Shown here: piece after piece, positions 34,598 to 42,742 of the stretch | Position numbering within the stretch: the stretch's first letter is position 1 | How the letters are laid out: each line of letters starts with the position of its first letter | Source of the DNA: Chthonomonas sp. UBA2785 | GTDB taxonomy: Bacteria > Armatimonadota > Fimbriimonadia > Fimbriimonadales > Fimbriimonadaceae | Assembly: GCA_002352215.1 (NCBI GenBank) | Contig: DEIB01000052.1 | Span: 1,343 to 65,342 of the forward strand | Direction of reading: 5' to 3' | DNA: 64,000 bases | The notes under the pieces: model-generated | The model's database searches: none | Told to the model about the DNA's origin: nothing | What the model saw: the letters and a program-made list of their open reading frames with translations, nothing else | Made by a program: the position numbers and the translations under genes

Positions 34598-34621
34598 CGA
34601 AACGTTTCGCGAATCGTTTCG
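34598..34621. promoter_or_regulatory. Tandem LacI operators before a PEP-CTERM gene
   Basis: CGAAACGTTTCG (34598-34609) is directly followed by CGAATCGTTTCG (34610-34621), a one-mismatch copy. The centres are 12 bases apart. A -10-like TAGAAT lies at 34578-34583, so the operators would cover the transcription start. The core GAAACGTTTC matches the sites at 27446 and 27612. Confidence 0.65.
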
Positions 34622-34650
34622 GCCACAGACTCTCTTAGAGGAAATTGAAC

Positions 34651-35400
34651 ATGTTCATGAAGAATTCACGAGTGGCGATGGTGGCACTTGGGGCAGTTAT
34701 GGCCTCCAGCGCTTTTGCTAGCCTGACGACCTACAACCAAGACTTCGAAAGTCTGGCCGCGGGCAATGGTGGTGCCTTGTCCGGCGACGGATGGAAGATT
34801 TTCGCCAACGTCTTCGACTCCGCCGATAACTATCTGTACGGCTACGGCCCCTTCGGCGCCCCGAACGGCGGCGCGGGCTTCTCGGCCATCGCCACGGGCG
34901 AGTTCGGTCCGAACACGGGCTTGCAGTACATCAACACGTACAGCGACTACAACAACGCTGACCACAGCAACAACCGAAAGATTGAAGCCAACATTTTCCA
35001 AGAGCAGATCATCAGTGCGGCCGACCTCGGTCAAACCTTTACGTTCGGCTTCGATTACAAGGCGTCTTCGGGCTTCGGTCCGGGCGGCGCTTCCCGCACC
35101 TGGGCGTTCATCAAGGTTCTCGATCCGGCCAACGGGTTCAACCTGGTCGCCTTCCCGCGGATTGAAACCACGGCGGCTTCCACCTCCACTTGGTCGGAAA
35201 ACAACTCGATCAACATCACCATCGACCCGTCCTGGACGAACAACATCCTCCAGTTCGGCTTCATGAACACGGCCACGGCCTACGAGCCGACCGGTATGTA
35301 CTACGACAACGTGTCGTTCAGTGCCGTTCCGGAACCGGCCTCGATGATTGCCCTGGGCGCGGGCCTGCTGGCTCTTGCCCGCCGGCGACGCAAGGCGTAA
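34651..35400 (+). CDS. PEP-CTERM sorting-domain protein of the beta-glucan locus
   Basis: A 249-residue exported protein. The signal peptide is VAMVALGAVMASSAFA. The body is a jelly-roll-like extracellular domain (YNQDFESLAAGNGGAL, GDGWKIFANVFDSADN, GMYYDNVSFS), similar to carbohydrate-binding modules in shape. The C-terminal tag is VPEPAS, hydrophobic helix, RRRRKA, nearly the same as in the 5919 protein. I chose the ATG at 34651 because AGAGGAA sits eight bases upstream; an ATG at 34657 is also possible. Tandem LacI operators upstream place it in the same regulon as the importer. Confidence 0.88.
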   Translation: MFMKNSRVAMVALGAVMASSAFASLTTYNQDFESLAAGNGGALSGDGWKIFANVFDSADNYLYGYGPFGAPNGGAGFSAIATGEFGPNTGLQYINTYSDYNNADHSNNRKIEANIFQEQIISAADLGQTFTFGFDYKASSGFGPGGASRTWAFIKVLDPANGFNLVAFPRIETTAASTSTWSENNSINITIDPSWTNNILQFGFMNTATAYEPTGMYYDNVSFSAVPEPASMIALGAGLLALARRRRKA

Positions 35401-35425
35401 GCCCCTCTACGCGTAAGAGATCACC

Positions 35426-35472
35426 TGGCCGCTTCTCTCCACCTCGGAGGGAGGCGGCCAATCTTCTCTTTT
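35426..35472 (+). terminator. Intrinsic terminator after the PEP-CTERM gene
   Basis: A 15-base-pair stem with two G-U pairs (35426-35440 with 35446-35460, ACCTC loop) is followed by ATCTTCTCTTTT. It is a strong end point for the beta-glucan locus. Confidence 0.8.
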
Positions 35473-35526
35473 GGTAGGGGTCAGGTAGATTCCCCATACC
35501 TCCCCGAGGCATTTGCCGAGAATCCC

Positions 35527-36426
35527 ATGCTCAACCTCATCCTGGCCTCAATCGTCGTTGCCGCATGGCCGCAAACGGAGCCGCCCGCCGAACTGAAAGC
35601 CTTTGATGGCGAGTGGATCTGGCAAGAGGACCGAACCCCCGGCCGTGCGCCCGAGCAGTTCAATCCCCCACTGTCTTCGCGCTTCTCGCTCCGCGCCGAA
35701 GCCGACGCGATGATCCTGGTGAGTGGCCACGGGTCGGGGCACACCAATGTGCGCATCACCTTCGATGGCCGCATGACCGAAGTTCCGAACACAAACCCCG
35801 GCAGCTTCGCCCGCTATCGAGGCAGTTGGAAGGACGGCACCTTCACCTACGAAGTGGACTTCATCCGCGAAGCCGGAGGCACTCCGCAAAACCTGATACG
35901 GCGCGCATTTACCCTCACTCCAGATGGCCTCATCGTTCGCTCGAATTTGATGAACGAAACGGTCGGGCTTTATAAGCAGGCCAAGGACGTCCCCCTGCCC
36001 GCTACGGCCAAGGCCACCATCAACGACCTCAGTTGGATGCAAGGGAACTGGTCGGGTATCCGGGGCACCGAAAATCAGATCTACTTCGAAGAACTTTGGA
36101 GCCCGCCCCGCGGGGGCTCCATGTTCGCCACGGCACGCACGGTCAACCGCGATCGACTCTCGGCGTTCGAATACCTGCGAATCGTGGAGCGCGATGGCAG
36201 CCTGGTTTACATTGCCCAACCCGGAGGCGCCGCCCCCACTGAGTTCTATCTCACGGAGTTCTCGGCAACCCGCGCTGTGTTCCAGAACCCCCGCCACGAC
36301 TACCCCAAGCAGATCATTTATGAGAGAACTGGTGACTCCCTCACCGCCACGATTGGCTACATCGTGGGAGGCTCTCCGCGCCGGTTTGAGTTCAAGCGCC
36401 AAGGGGCAACTGACACCAATCCCTAG
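35527..36426 (+). CDS. DUF6265-domain exported protein
   Basis: A 299-residue protein with a short leader (MLNLILASIVVAAW). The N-terminal half (about 20-150) looks like a lipocalin-type beta-barrel (AFDGEWIWQED, RITFDGRMTEV). The second half (about 165-295) matches DUF6265: DLSWMQGNWSG, LSAFEYLRIVERDGS, AVFQNPRHDYPKQIIYERTG. The function is unknown. Its last 133 bases are duplicated inside the 38961 gene. It is 31 bases before the BTAD regulator on the same strand. Confidence 0.75.
   Translation: MLNLILASIVVAAWPQTEPPAELKAFDGEWIWQEDRTPGRAPEQFNPPLSSRFSLRAEADAMILVSGHGSGHTNVRITFDGRMTEVPNTNPGSFARYRGSWKDGTFTYEVDFIREAGGTPQNLIRRAFTLTPDGLIVRSNLMNETVGLYKQAKDVPLPATAKATINDLSWMQGNWSGIRGTENQIYFEELWSPPRGGSMFATARTVNRDRLSAFEYLRIVERDGSLVYIAQPGGAAPTEFYLTEFSATRAVFQNPRHDYPKQIIYERTGDSLTATIGYIVGGSPRRFEFKRQGATDTNP
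36271..36403 (+). repeat. Direct repeat copy A (DUF6265 tail)
   Basis: This 133-base stretch aligns without gaps to 39288-39420 (constant offset 3017), including an identical run of about 40 bases around GAGAGAACTGGTGACTCCC. It encodes AVFQNPRHDYPKQII and onward. Confidence 0.85.
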
Positions 36427-36457
36427 AGCCAAGACTTTCAGGTATCTCTAGGGAACC

Positions 36458-38188
36458 GTGTCGGGTTCACCGCTGCTTAGGATTCAGCTTCTCGGCACGC
36501 CCCGTGCCGCGATCGGAAGCCAGAGCTTTCCGCTCTCCAATGTTCTCTTACGGCTTGCCGCCAGTCACCCCCAGTCTGTGCGGCGGGATCAACTCTTGGA
36601 GTCGCTTTACCCGGAGGTGGATGCGACGACCGCCCGAAATCGGCTTAGAGTCGCCCTCGCGCGTTTAAGGCAGCGCATTGAGCTGGTGGAAGCACCGGAT
36701 GATCGCATTGGCCTCTTCCCGGAGACCGTCAAGGCGGATATCCACGATGCGCGCCAAGCGGCCCACGTCGCCTCTCTGGAGCCTGAAGTTCAGTCCGAAC
36801 TCACCACCCTTCGCAGCTTGTTGCCCGCGTTCTCCCAGGTGCTTTTCCCGCACGCCGATAGCGAGTGGCAGTTGGTGGCTCAAACCGAATGGAGCGAAAC
36901 CGCCCTCCTTTCACTCGAACGGCTTGCTGACTTGGCGGAGGAGACAGGGGACTACTCGACCGCTGCGGCCGCATCCGAAGCCATGCTCACTCACACCCCC
37001 TACGGCGAGCTTGCCTGGCGGCGGTACCTCAGTGCGATGTCCCGGGCGGGCCGCGCCCAGGATGCCGAGTTGAATCTCGCGGCGTCGCGCCGGCGTGCGC
37101 GCAAGGAGGGAGTTTCCTTCCCGGACTCGCTGGCCGAATGGATCCCCTCAGAGGACTCAACGTCTCTCCTGGGCCCAGACCTCACACCCGGTGAGAATCA
37201 AGTGTTGGAACGGTTCTTCCGACGCGCCTTAGTCAACGATCCAGAACTCGTGATCCACATGCTCGGAAGCCCGAGTTTCCGCCCCGAAGTGATGCGGGCG
37301 CCCCGTGCGGTGCTCCCCCTTCTCCGAGAGGCACTCAGCTTCCCCACTCCTCCTAGCCAAGCCCGGGAACGCGTCCAGGTTCGGATCATCACGGCGCTGA
37401 GTTCGCTGGATGACCACGAAGCCGTGATTCAAGAATCGAAGACCTTTTTGGCTCAACCCATTGCTCCCGCGCGTCGGCGTATCGCACTCATGGACACTTC
37501 GTTCGCTCTCGCCATGACAGGGCAACTTGGTCTCGCAATCCGCCAGATCGAGGAAGCGGCAAGCCTAGTCGAAGGAGAGTGGGCGGAGTACGACGCTACG
37601 GAATGCCGTGCCCAGAGAGCCACTTACTTGATGCTTGCCGGTGACCTCACCGTAGCCGAGTCCGAATATCGAGCGTGCCTCAAGTTCTTCGATCAGAACT
37701 CCAGGGAGGGGACCGAACCGTCACTCCTCAGCATTCGCGGCAACCTCGGTCTCTGCCTCGCTCACCGAGAGCAGTGGGCTGATGCCGAGGAGTGTCTCGT
37801 CTCTGTTTCCGAGGCTGCTCGGGCTCTCCGCATTGATCGCGTCAAAGGCATCTATCTGCCTGTCCTGGGTTGGGTGCAAAGCCAAACCGGAGTTCCAGCG
37901 GGCGCAAAGCTCGCCGAGGGCCTGAAAATGGCGTTTCAAATCAGTCCACGCCGTGCGATCCTCGCGGCCGCTTACGCCGGATTGGCTTTACGGTCCAATT
38001 CCCATTCGGAAGGTAACCAGGTGATCGCCGAATCAGCATCCTTTAGAGCCCAGTCCAACGTTCCTCTTCATGCCCTCGAACAATCCATTTGGCCGGACGG
38101 CGTGGAGGGCGCTGCGCCCCCCACTCGTCCGCTGGTCGACTTTGTCCGGTCCGTTATCCGCGTCGTTGCCCAGCTCGGCGAATCCTAA
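36458..38188 (+). CDS. BTAD/TPR transcriptional regulator, second copy
   Basis: A 576-residue paralogue of the 23838 regulator. N-terminal winged helix (LLRIQLLGTPRAAI, RRDQLLESLYPEVDATTARN, RLRVALARLRQRI), TPR-like BTAD (about 95-235, AAAASEAMLTHTPYGELAWR), then helical repeats to the end. There is no ATPase motif. The start is GTG. The two proteins share architecture but are clearly diverged. Its 3' end overlaps the opposite-strand PEP-CTERM gene by 35 bases. Confidence 0.82.
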   Translation: MSGSPLLRIQLLGTPRAAIGSQSFPLSNVLLRLAASHPQSVRRDQLLESLYPEVDATTARNRLRVALARLRQRIELVEAPDDRIGLFPETVKADIHDARQAAHVASLEPEVQSELTTLRSLLPAFSQVLFPHADSEWQLVAQTEWSETALLSLERLADLAEETGDYSTAAAASEAMLTHTPYGELAWRRYLSAMSRAGRAQDAELNLAASRRRARKEGVSFPDSLAEWIPSEDSTSLLGPDLTPGENQVLERFFRRALVNDPELVIHMLGSPSFRPEVMRAPRAVLPLLREALSFPTPPSQARERVQVRIITALSSLDDHEAVIQESKTFLAQPIAPARRRIALMDTSFALAMTGQLGLAIRQIEEAASLVEGEWAEYDATECRAQRATYLMLAGDLTVAESEYRACLKFFDQNSREGTEPSLLSIRGNLGLCLAHREQWADAEECLVSVSEAARALRIDRVKGIYLPVLGWVQSQTGVPAGAKLAEGLKMAFQISPRRAILAAAYAGLALRSNSHSEGNQVIAESASFRAQSNVPLHALEQSIWPDGVEGAAPPTRPLVDFVRSVIRVVAQLGES

Positions 38189-38822
38189 GCCCCCACAATG
38201 CCGCGCCCAGGCCCAGAAGAGTGGCGGGTTCGGGCACCGGCGTCGGGGCGACGAAGTCTGCCGCCGGCGTCACGGCGATATCGTCAAAGTACGTCGAAGC
38301 AAATGTGGCCGTCGGCCCGTTTCGCACCAAACGCACCCGCATCGTCGGATTGTCAGCCGTGAATGTGACGTATCCGAAGTACCACTTTCCTACCGTGTCT
38401 TGAGTCGTAGCGTGAGAGAAATTGGCCACGCCGTACCAGGCTTGACCCCCAAAATTGCCAATGTCAACGGCCACCGAGCCGCCCAGATCGTCACCTCGGA
38501 AGAAGCCACTCAGCACATAGGATTGACCCGCCGTGAGCGTGTTGTCCAGCGACTTATGCACCGCATAGTTGCCATTGGACCAGCCCGAGAGTCTCCCGAC
38601 TTGATCGCCGCGCTGGGCGGGGCTTGTGACGGTCGTCAAACTCCCAACATTGTTGTGATCCCCCCATCCGGCCAGCGAATCTCCGACTTCAAAGGTGCCT
38701 CCCGGCACTGTGGTGTATTGGCCTGATTCCGGAACAAAGGGGCCCTCAATGATGCCCGTTTGCGCCGATGAGACGACGAGCCCAAAGAACCCGAGGCCCG
38801 CGCTGATGATGATGCGATTCAT
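38154..38822 (-). CDS. PEP-CTERM sorting-domain protein
   Basis: A 222-residue exported protein. The signal peptide is IIISAGLGFFGLVVSSAQ. The middle is a jelly-roll-like domain (TFEVGDSLAGWGDHNNVG, YVLSGFFRGDDLGGSVAVDI, STYFDDIAVTP), like carbohydrate-binding DUF642/CBM folds. The tag is VPEPATLLGLGAALWGL followed by RIRRAGQRR. I chose the second ATG because AGGAG lies at proper spacing for it and too close to the first. The gene is convergent with the BTAD regulator and overlaps its last 35 bases. Confidence 0.85.
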   Translation of the reverse strand: MNRIIISAGLGFFGLVVSSAQTGIIEGPFVPESGQYTTVPGGTFEVGDSLAGWGDHNNVGSLTTVTSPAQRGDQVGRLSGWSNGNYAVHKSLDNTLTAGQSYVLSGFFRGDDLGGSVAVDIGNFGGQAWYGVANFSHATTQDTVGKWYFGYVTFTADNPTMRVRLVRNGPTATFASTYFDDIAVTPAADFVAPTPVPEPATLLGLGAALWGLRIRRAGQRRG

Positions 38823-38941
38823 TTCCATTCTCCTGACAATGATTGAGCGCAATCCAAGCGGCTTGCGTATTGAGAGTCTGCCGGGGCAGCCGCTACATGG
38901 CCATTACATGGATTATTGCGGGTACCCCGCCGACCGGCCGG

Positions 38942-39295
38942 ATTAGGTAGAACGCAGCGCATGAACCTGTGGCGCAACCTCCTGCTCCTTGCAGCTGTGA
39001 GCGGCTTGGCTGTGGCCGGCCTGAGTGGTTCCCAGCCCACGCTCACGGGACCGAAGAGCTTCGCGATTGACGCCACCTCCCGAGCTCGATACCGGGTCGT
39101 CATTCAGTCCCCCTACCGGTTCTATCACTACGAGTTCCCCGGAGAGAAAGCGGTGGAGTTCTGCCCCCGCCTCAATCCCCAAGTGGCCAAGCTCACGCCG
39201 CCCTGGCCCAAGTTTGAGTACGAGCAGAACCAGGCGGCCTGGGTGTCCCGCAACCCGGCGGACGAAAAGAATAAGGGCCAGGCGTCGCGCGCGGT
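38942..39295 (+). repeat. Direct repeat copy A (lipoprotein head)
   Basis: Aligns without gaps to 40033-40386 (offset 1091), starting upstream of the ATG with ATTAGGTAGAACGCA. Similarity stops at the same point where similarity to the DUF6265 tail begins (39288-39295). Confidence 0.85.
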
Positions 39296-39440
39296 CTTCC
39301 AAAACCCGCGCCACGACTACCCCATGCAGATCATTTATGAGAGAACTGGTGACTCCCTCACCGCCACCATCGGCTACATTGTTGGTGGCTCTCCGCGCAA
39401 GTTTGAATTCAAGCGCCAAGCCTCGGCAGAGAGTCAATAG
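38961..39440 (+). CDS. Chimeric gene: lipoprotein head joined to DUF6265 tail
   Basis: A 159-residue frame. Residues 1-111 match the 40052 lipoprotein (GPKSFAIDATSRA, RVVIQSPYRFYHYEFPGEKA, AAWVSRNPA). Residues 112-154 match the C-terminus of the 35527 protein (AVFQNPRHDYP, TGDSLTATIGYIVGGSPR). The join is in frame and the upstream ribosome-site region was copied too. The lipobox cysteine of the parent (LSGC) is Ser here (LSGS), so the product would not be lipidated in the same way. It may be a young fusion gene or a decaying pseudogene; the frame is intact. Confidence 0.75.
   Translation: MNLWRNLLLLAAVSGLAVAGLSGSQPTLTGPKSFAIDATSRARYRVVIQSPYRFYHYEFPGEKAVEFCPRLNPQVAKLTPPWPKFEYEQNQAAWVSRNPADEKNKGQASRAVFQNPRHDYPMQIIYERTGDSLTATIGYIVGGSPRKFEFKRQASAESQ
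39288..39420 (+). repeat. Direct repeat copy B (DUF6265 tail)
   Basis: Second copy of 36271-36403, forming the 3' part of the chimeric gene. The breakpoint lies within CGCGCGGT, where all three loci are alike. Confidence 0.85.
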
Positions 39441-39473
39441 ACGGGCGCCGAACCTTAAGCAACGAGCATCAAA

Positions 39474-39968
39474 ATGAACTACAGAATCACCGAACTGCCT
39501 CAATTTCACTTAACAGGGCCGATGTTGCGAACTTCCGTCGCCGACAACGAAGGAGAAAAGAGCATCCCCAAGTTCTGGCAAAGTTTGATGGCTTCGGGGG
39601 AGTTCAAGACGATTTGTGCCCTTGCCCAACCGCAGGTCTTCCCCGACGGAACCACGTTCGGCGTCAATGCACCTGATCCTGAGAACGAAGACGGGTTCTT
39701 GTATTACGTCGCCGTAGAGACTGATCCCCACGCAACTTCGGACTACCCCGTCATCACGGTGGCATCTGGTCAGTGGGCCGTCTTCTCCGCCGTCGGCGAG
39801 CCAAGCGTTGCCATTCCAGCTGTCTTCAGGTATGTCAACTCCGAGTTCTTTGCGAACTCGGAATTTTCTTCCCGCCGTGAGGAACCCGAACTTGAGGTGT
39901 ACAACGATGCGCCTATGGACGACAACTACGTCACCGAAGTGTGGTTCCCCATCCAACCGAAGACGTAG
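39474..39968 (+). CDS. GyrI-like/effector-binding-domain protein
   Basis: A 164-residue protein resembling the GyrI-like small-molecule-binding domain (AraC effector-binding fold) without a DNA-binding part: MNYRITELPQFHLTGPM, then FWQSLMASGE, YYVAVETD, YPVITVASGQWAVFSAVG and a C-terminal acidic strand with VTEVWFPIQP. Stand-alone members bind or hydrolyse small molecules or inhibit gyrase. It lies between the two related lipoprotein-type genes, so it may have been carried along by the duplication. Confidence 0.75.
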   Translation: MNYRITELPQFHLTGPMLRTSVADNEGEKSIPKFWQSLMASGEFKTICALAQPQVFPDGTTFGVNAPDPENEDGFLYYVAVETDPHATSDYPVITVASGQWAVFSAVGEPSVAIPAVFRYVNSEFFANSEFSSRREEPELEVYNDAPMDDNYVTEVWFPIQPKT

Positions 39969-40032
39969 AGATGAGGTAGAGGTCACGAAGACGGTGGAAA
40001 GCCTCCTTCGCTGCCTCCCCAAGTTCCATGCT

Positions 40033-40386
40033 ATTAGGTAGAACGCAACGAATGACCACCCTGCACCACCCTCTCCTCCTGGTCGCCGTCGGCGGCTTGG
40101 CCGTGGCCGGCCTGAGTGGTTGCCAGCCCACGCTCACGGGACCGAAGAGCTTCGCGATTGACGCCACCTCCCGGGCTCCAGACCGCGTCGTCATTCAGTC
40201 CCCCTATCGGTTCTATCACTACGAGTTTCCCGGAGAGAAGGCGGAAGAATTCTGCCCTCGGCTAAACCCTCAAGTCGCCAAGCTCACGCCGCCCTGGCCC
40301 ACGTTTGAATTCGAACAGAGTCAGGCGGCCTGGGTGTCTCGCAACCCAGCGGGCGAAAAGAACAAGGGCCAGGTGTCGCTCGCGGT
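40033..40386 (+). repeat. Direct repeat copy B (lipoprotein head)
   Basis: Second copy of 38942-39295, covering the upstream region and first 111 codons of the 40052 gene. Confidence 0.85.
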
Positions 40387-40477
40387 GTGCGTAGCGGGAC
40401 GCCTGACCCCAGTTGGTGCCTTTATCCCCGGCACCGACAAATGGGGAGTCACCTTGCTAGTGCTCGAGAACCTCTAA
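40052..40477 (+). CDS. Small putative lipoprotein
   Basis: A 141-residue protein. Leader LLLVAVGGLAVAGLSGC gives a lipobox (LSGC) and a lipid anchor. The mature part (TLTGPKSFAIDATSRAPDRV, YHYEFPGEKAEEFCPRL, ending TDKWGVTLLVLENL) matches no family I know. It appears to be the intact parent of the 5' part of the chimeric gene at 38961. The stop is one base from the stop of the convergent propeller gene. Confidence 0.7.
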   Translation: MTTLHHPLLLVAVGGLAVAGLSGCQPTLTGPKSFAIDATSRAPDRVVIQSPYRFYHYEFPGEKAEEFCPRLNPQVAKLTPPWPTFEFEQSQAAWVSRNPAGEKNKGQVSLAVCVAGRLTPVGAFIPGTDKWGVTLLVLENL

Positions 40478-40478
40478 C

Positions 40479-42545
40479 TCAGCGGTTGTCCGTCCTCACC
40501 CGAAGCACAGCAATCCCTCGACTGGCGCAGCTCATCCACAGTTCGTATCCCTCGGGGATCATTCGGACTTCCAGGTCCGTGATCCCAGCATGGGGCAGCC
40601 CGCCCCACTGCGGTTCGCCGCCCGGAGGGGCCGGGAACACGGTCACCTTCGTCCCATCAAAGGCCACCAGGCCGCGTTGATCCACCCCGAAGTCCGAGTC
40701 GTACTGCATCCAGATCTTGCCATCCGGCGTCGCCGCCAGCGGCATGACGTATTGCCCCGGGAACGGCCAACCATCCTGGAATCGCCACACCTGGTACGCA
40801 CCGGTCGCCGGGTTAATCTTGAAGAGGGCACTGTTATCCGGCAGGTTGATGGTGTTGGCCCCTAGCCAGACCATGCCTTGCGCGTCCACCGCAAATCCCT
40901 TGAACTGGTCGCTCTGCGGACTGAGTTCGGGGAAGTCCTCAATCGTCCGAATGAAGTCGGTCACGCCATTGGTACGGTAGATCGCCGTCTCGCTCATGCT
41001 CCACACCGTGCTGGGGCGGGTCGGATCCTTGCGGAGCTTCACGCCGCCCAGGTCCGAGACTTGAGTCCAAGAGCTGCCGCTAAAGGTGGATAGCACCCCA
41101 TATGCGGCGGCCCAGAGACGTCCCGTAGAATCCTCGACCATATCGTTCGGCGAAGCCATGCTGAAGCCCATGTCCGTCCAACTAGAACCATTCCAGATGT
41201 GCAGGAACTCGAACATCGGGTTCACGACGACATGCCCGTTCGAAGGTCGTACATAGACCTTTGAGCTGTTGTCCCCGTTGAAGGGCCAGTCAAATCCCAT
41301 GCCGTAATGGAGCTGGTTGAATCCCGTCCAGCGTTGCCCGTCGAACTTGACCATGCCGCCCGCACCCGGTCCAGCATTGGCCGTTGCAAAAACAGTTCCG
41401 TTTGCTGCCACGGACAAATCCGAGTTAAAGAAGTCGTACTGACTGGTGTTCGTGACCCGGTAGCGCTGCCATTGACCGGTCACGGCATCGCGGCGAGCCG
41501 CGCCACCCGTTCCACAAGCCCAGATCGTCCCTTGGTCGTCCATGTCCACGTCGTAGCTGCTTGTGGTCTGCGACCAGTGACCCTTCGAAGTCCAAGTGGT
41601 GCCATCGAAGTACCACACCTCGCCTCCTCCATCCACCACCAGTGCTCGCTGCGGGCCGAGCGCGCGCACCGCATTGGCGCCGTTAAATAGTGAATCGAAG
41701 GGAGCTTGGGGCGTGTTCACCCACGTTCCGTCTGGGCGGCGCAGGTCAAATCGCTGAGTGAAGGATTCTGCGTCCACCCACTTGTACATCCAAGTGTTGC
41801 CGGCCGAGTCCGTGGCGTTGTTGCCAGGCAGGAACGATGGATTCCCGTTGGCAACGGGGAGATTCGTCCAGGTTTGCGTCGTGCTGTCCCATCGCGACGC
41901 TTCTTGCACATCCATCGTCCACACGTAGTAGCCACCCCCGGGGCGCGGTTGGATCGCCAGCTTCGCGCTGTCAAACTGCGGGAACACCTGCCACTGACCG
42001 GTTCGCGGGTTGTATCGCGAAACCCCGCCCGTACCATAAAACGTATCGTATGCCGAGAACCACACCGTGCCATCAGGAGCAACTTCAACACTTCGATTCC
42101 AGCCATCTGGAATGGGTGAGTTGTGGGACCCAAATCTGCGGATCGTGCGCGCCCCTTTGGCCGGATCCAAATAGAGTGCACCGGCTCCGGTAGCCATCCA
42201 TAGCTTGCCCCGCGAGTCCACGTCAATATCGGCAATGCGGGAAACGGCGTCCAGGAAGGGATGACCAATTTCCGGAATGTCCACATTGGAGTAGTTCACC
42301 CACCGGTTCTCGGGAAAAATGAATTGCGAGATGCCCCCCTCTTCAAAGGAGGCATCGTAGCCCGCGATCCAGGGGTTTCGGTCCGGTCCGATCCAAAGAG
42401 CTTCATTGAAGTCCCCCTGAATCCCGGTGTTGCTCGGGCGGTAGTAGCGCCATTCGTACATGGCAGCTGCTTGAGCCAAGGTGGACGCGGTGGAGAGGAC
42501 CAACAGACTGGTCGAGACGACCGAGACAAGAGTTTTCAGTTTCAT
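40479..42545 (-). CDS. Secreted beta-propeller protein
   Basis: A 688-residue exported protein. The signal peptide is SLLVLSTASTLAQAAA. The rest is a chain of propeller blades with recurring WxA/D-G-TVW-like motifs: GKLWMATGAGAL, DGTVWFSAYD, DQGTIWACGTGGAA, GRLWAAAYG, GMVWLGANTI, DGKIWMQYD. This resembles the sensor propellers of hybrid two-component systems (Reg_prop), but no kinase part is present and there is no PEP-CTERM tag. Possible roles are extracellular sugar binding or lyase-like activity; neither is shown. Confidence 0.75.
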   Translation of the reverse strand: MKLKTLVSVVSTSLLVLSTASTLAQAAAMYEWRYYRPSNTGIQGDFNEALWIGPDRNPWIAGYDASFEEGGISQFIFPENRWVNYSNVDIPEIGHPFLDAVSRIADIDVDSRGKLWMATGAGALYLDPAKGARTIRRFGSHNSPIPDGWNRSVEVAPDGTVWFSAYDTFYGTGGVSRYNPRTGQWQVFPQFDSAKLAIQPRPGGGYYVWTMDVQEASRWDSTTQTWTNLPVANGNPSFLPGNNATDSAGNTWMYKWVDAESFTQRFDLRRPDGTWVNTPQAPFDSLFNGANAVRALGPQRALVVDGGGEVWYFDGTTWTSKGHWSQTTSSYDVDMDDQGTIWACGTGGAARRDAVTGQWQRYRVTNTSQYDFFNSDLSVAANGTVFATANAGPGAGGMVKFDGQRWTGFNQLHYGMGFDWPFNGDNSSKVYVRPSNGHVVVNPMFEFLHIWNGSSWTDMGFSMASPNDMVEDSTGRLWAAAYGVLSTFSGSSWTQVSDLGGVKLRKDPTRPSTVWSMSETAIYRTNGVTDFIRTIEDFPELSPQSDQFKGFAVDAQGMVWLGANTINLPDNSALFKINPATGAYQVWRFQDGWPFPGQYVMPLAATPDGKIWMQYDSDFGVDQRGLVAFDGTKVTVFPAPPGGEPQWGGLPHAGITDLEVRMIPEGYELWMSCASRGIAVLRVRTDNR

Positions 42546-42671
42546 TGGGTTGCCCCCATTTGAGTCCGGAGGAACGGGATTCCCCCTTCGACAATAGTTG
42601 CCCTCGCAAGGACTTCTTTAGTCTACACCCCCCTTTTGAGAAATCAGTGTCCCTAAAAATAACCTCGCAAT

Positions 42672-42687
42672 CGTTGCCGCCGCAACG
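42672..42687. repeat. Small hairpin between propeller and hydrolase genes
   Basis: CGTTGC-CGCC-GCAACG, a 6-base-pair stem with a four-base loop, 56 bases after the hydrolase stop on the minus strand. A T run (TTATTTTTAG) lies about 10 bases further on that strand, so weak termination of the hydrolase transcript is possible. It is also upstream of the propeller gene. Confidence 0.35.
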
Positions 42688-42742
42688 AAATGACTTCAAA
42701 CGAGTCGACCTTTCCCCAGGGTCATGGGATTGGTGAGCGGAT

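Noticed and set aside
38863..38870. TTGCGTAT shared with the 23756 inverted repeat, suggesting a common site for both BTAD/PEP-CTERM pairs
   Set aside because: Only eight bases and no second arm; a match this short between two intergenic regions can easily arise by chance.
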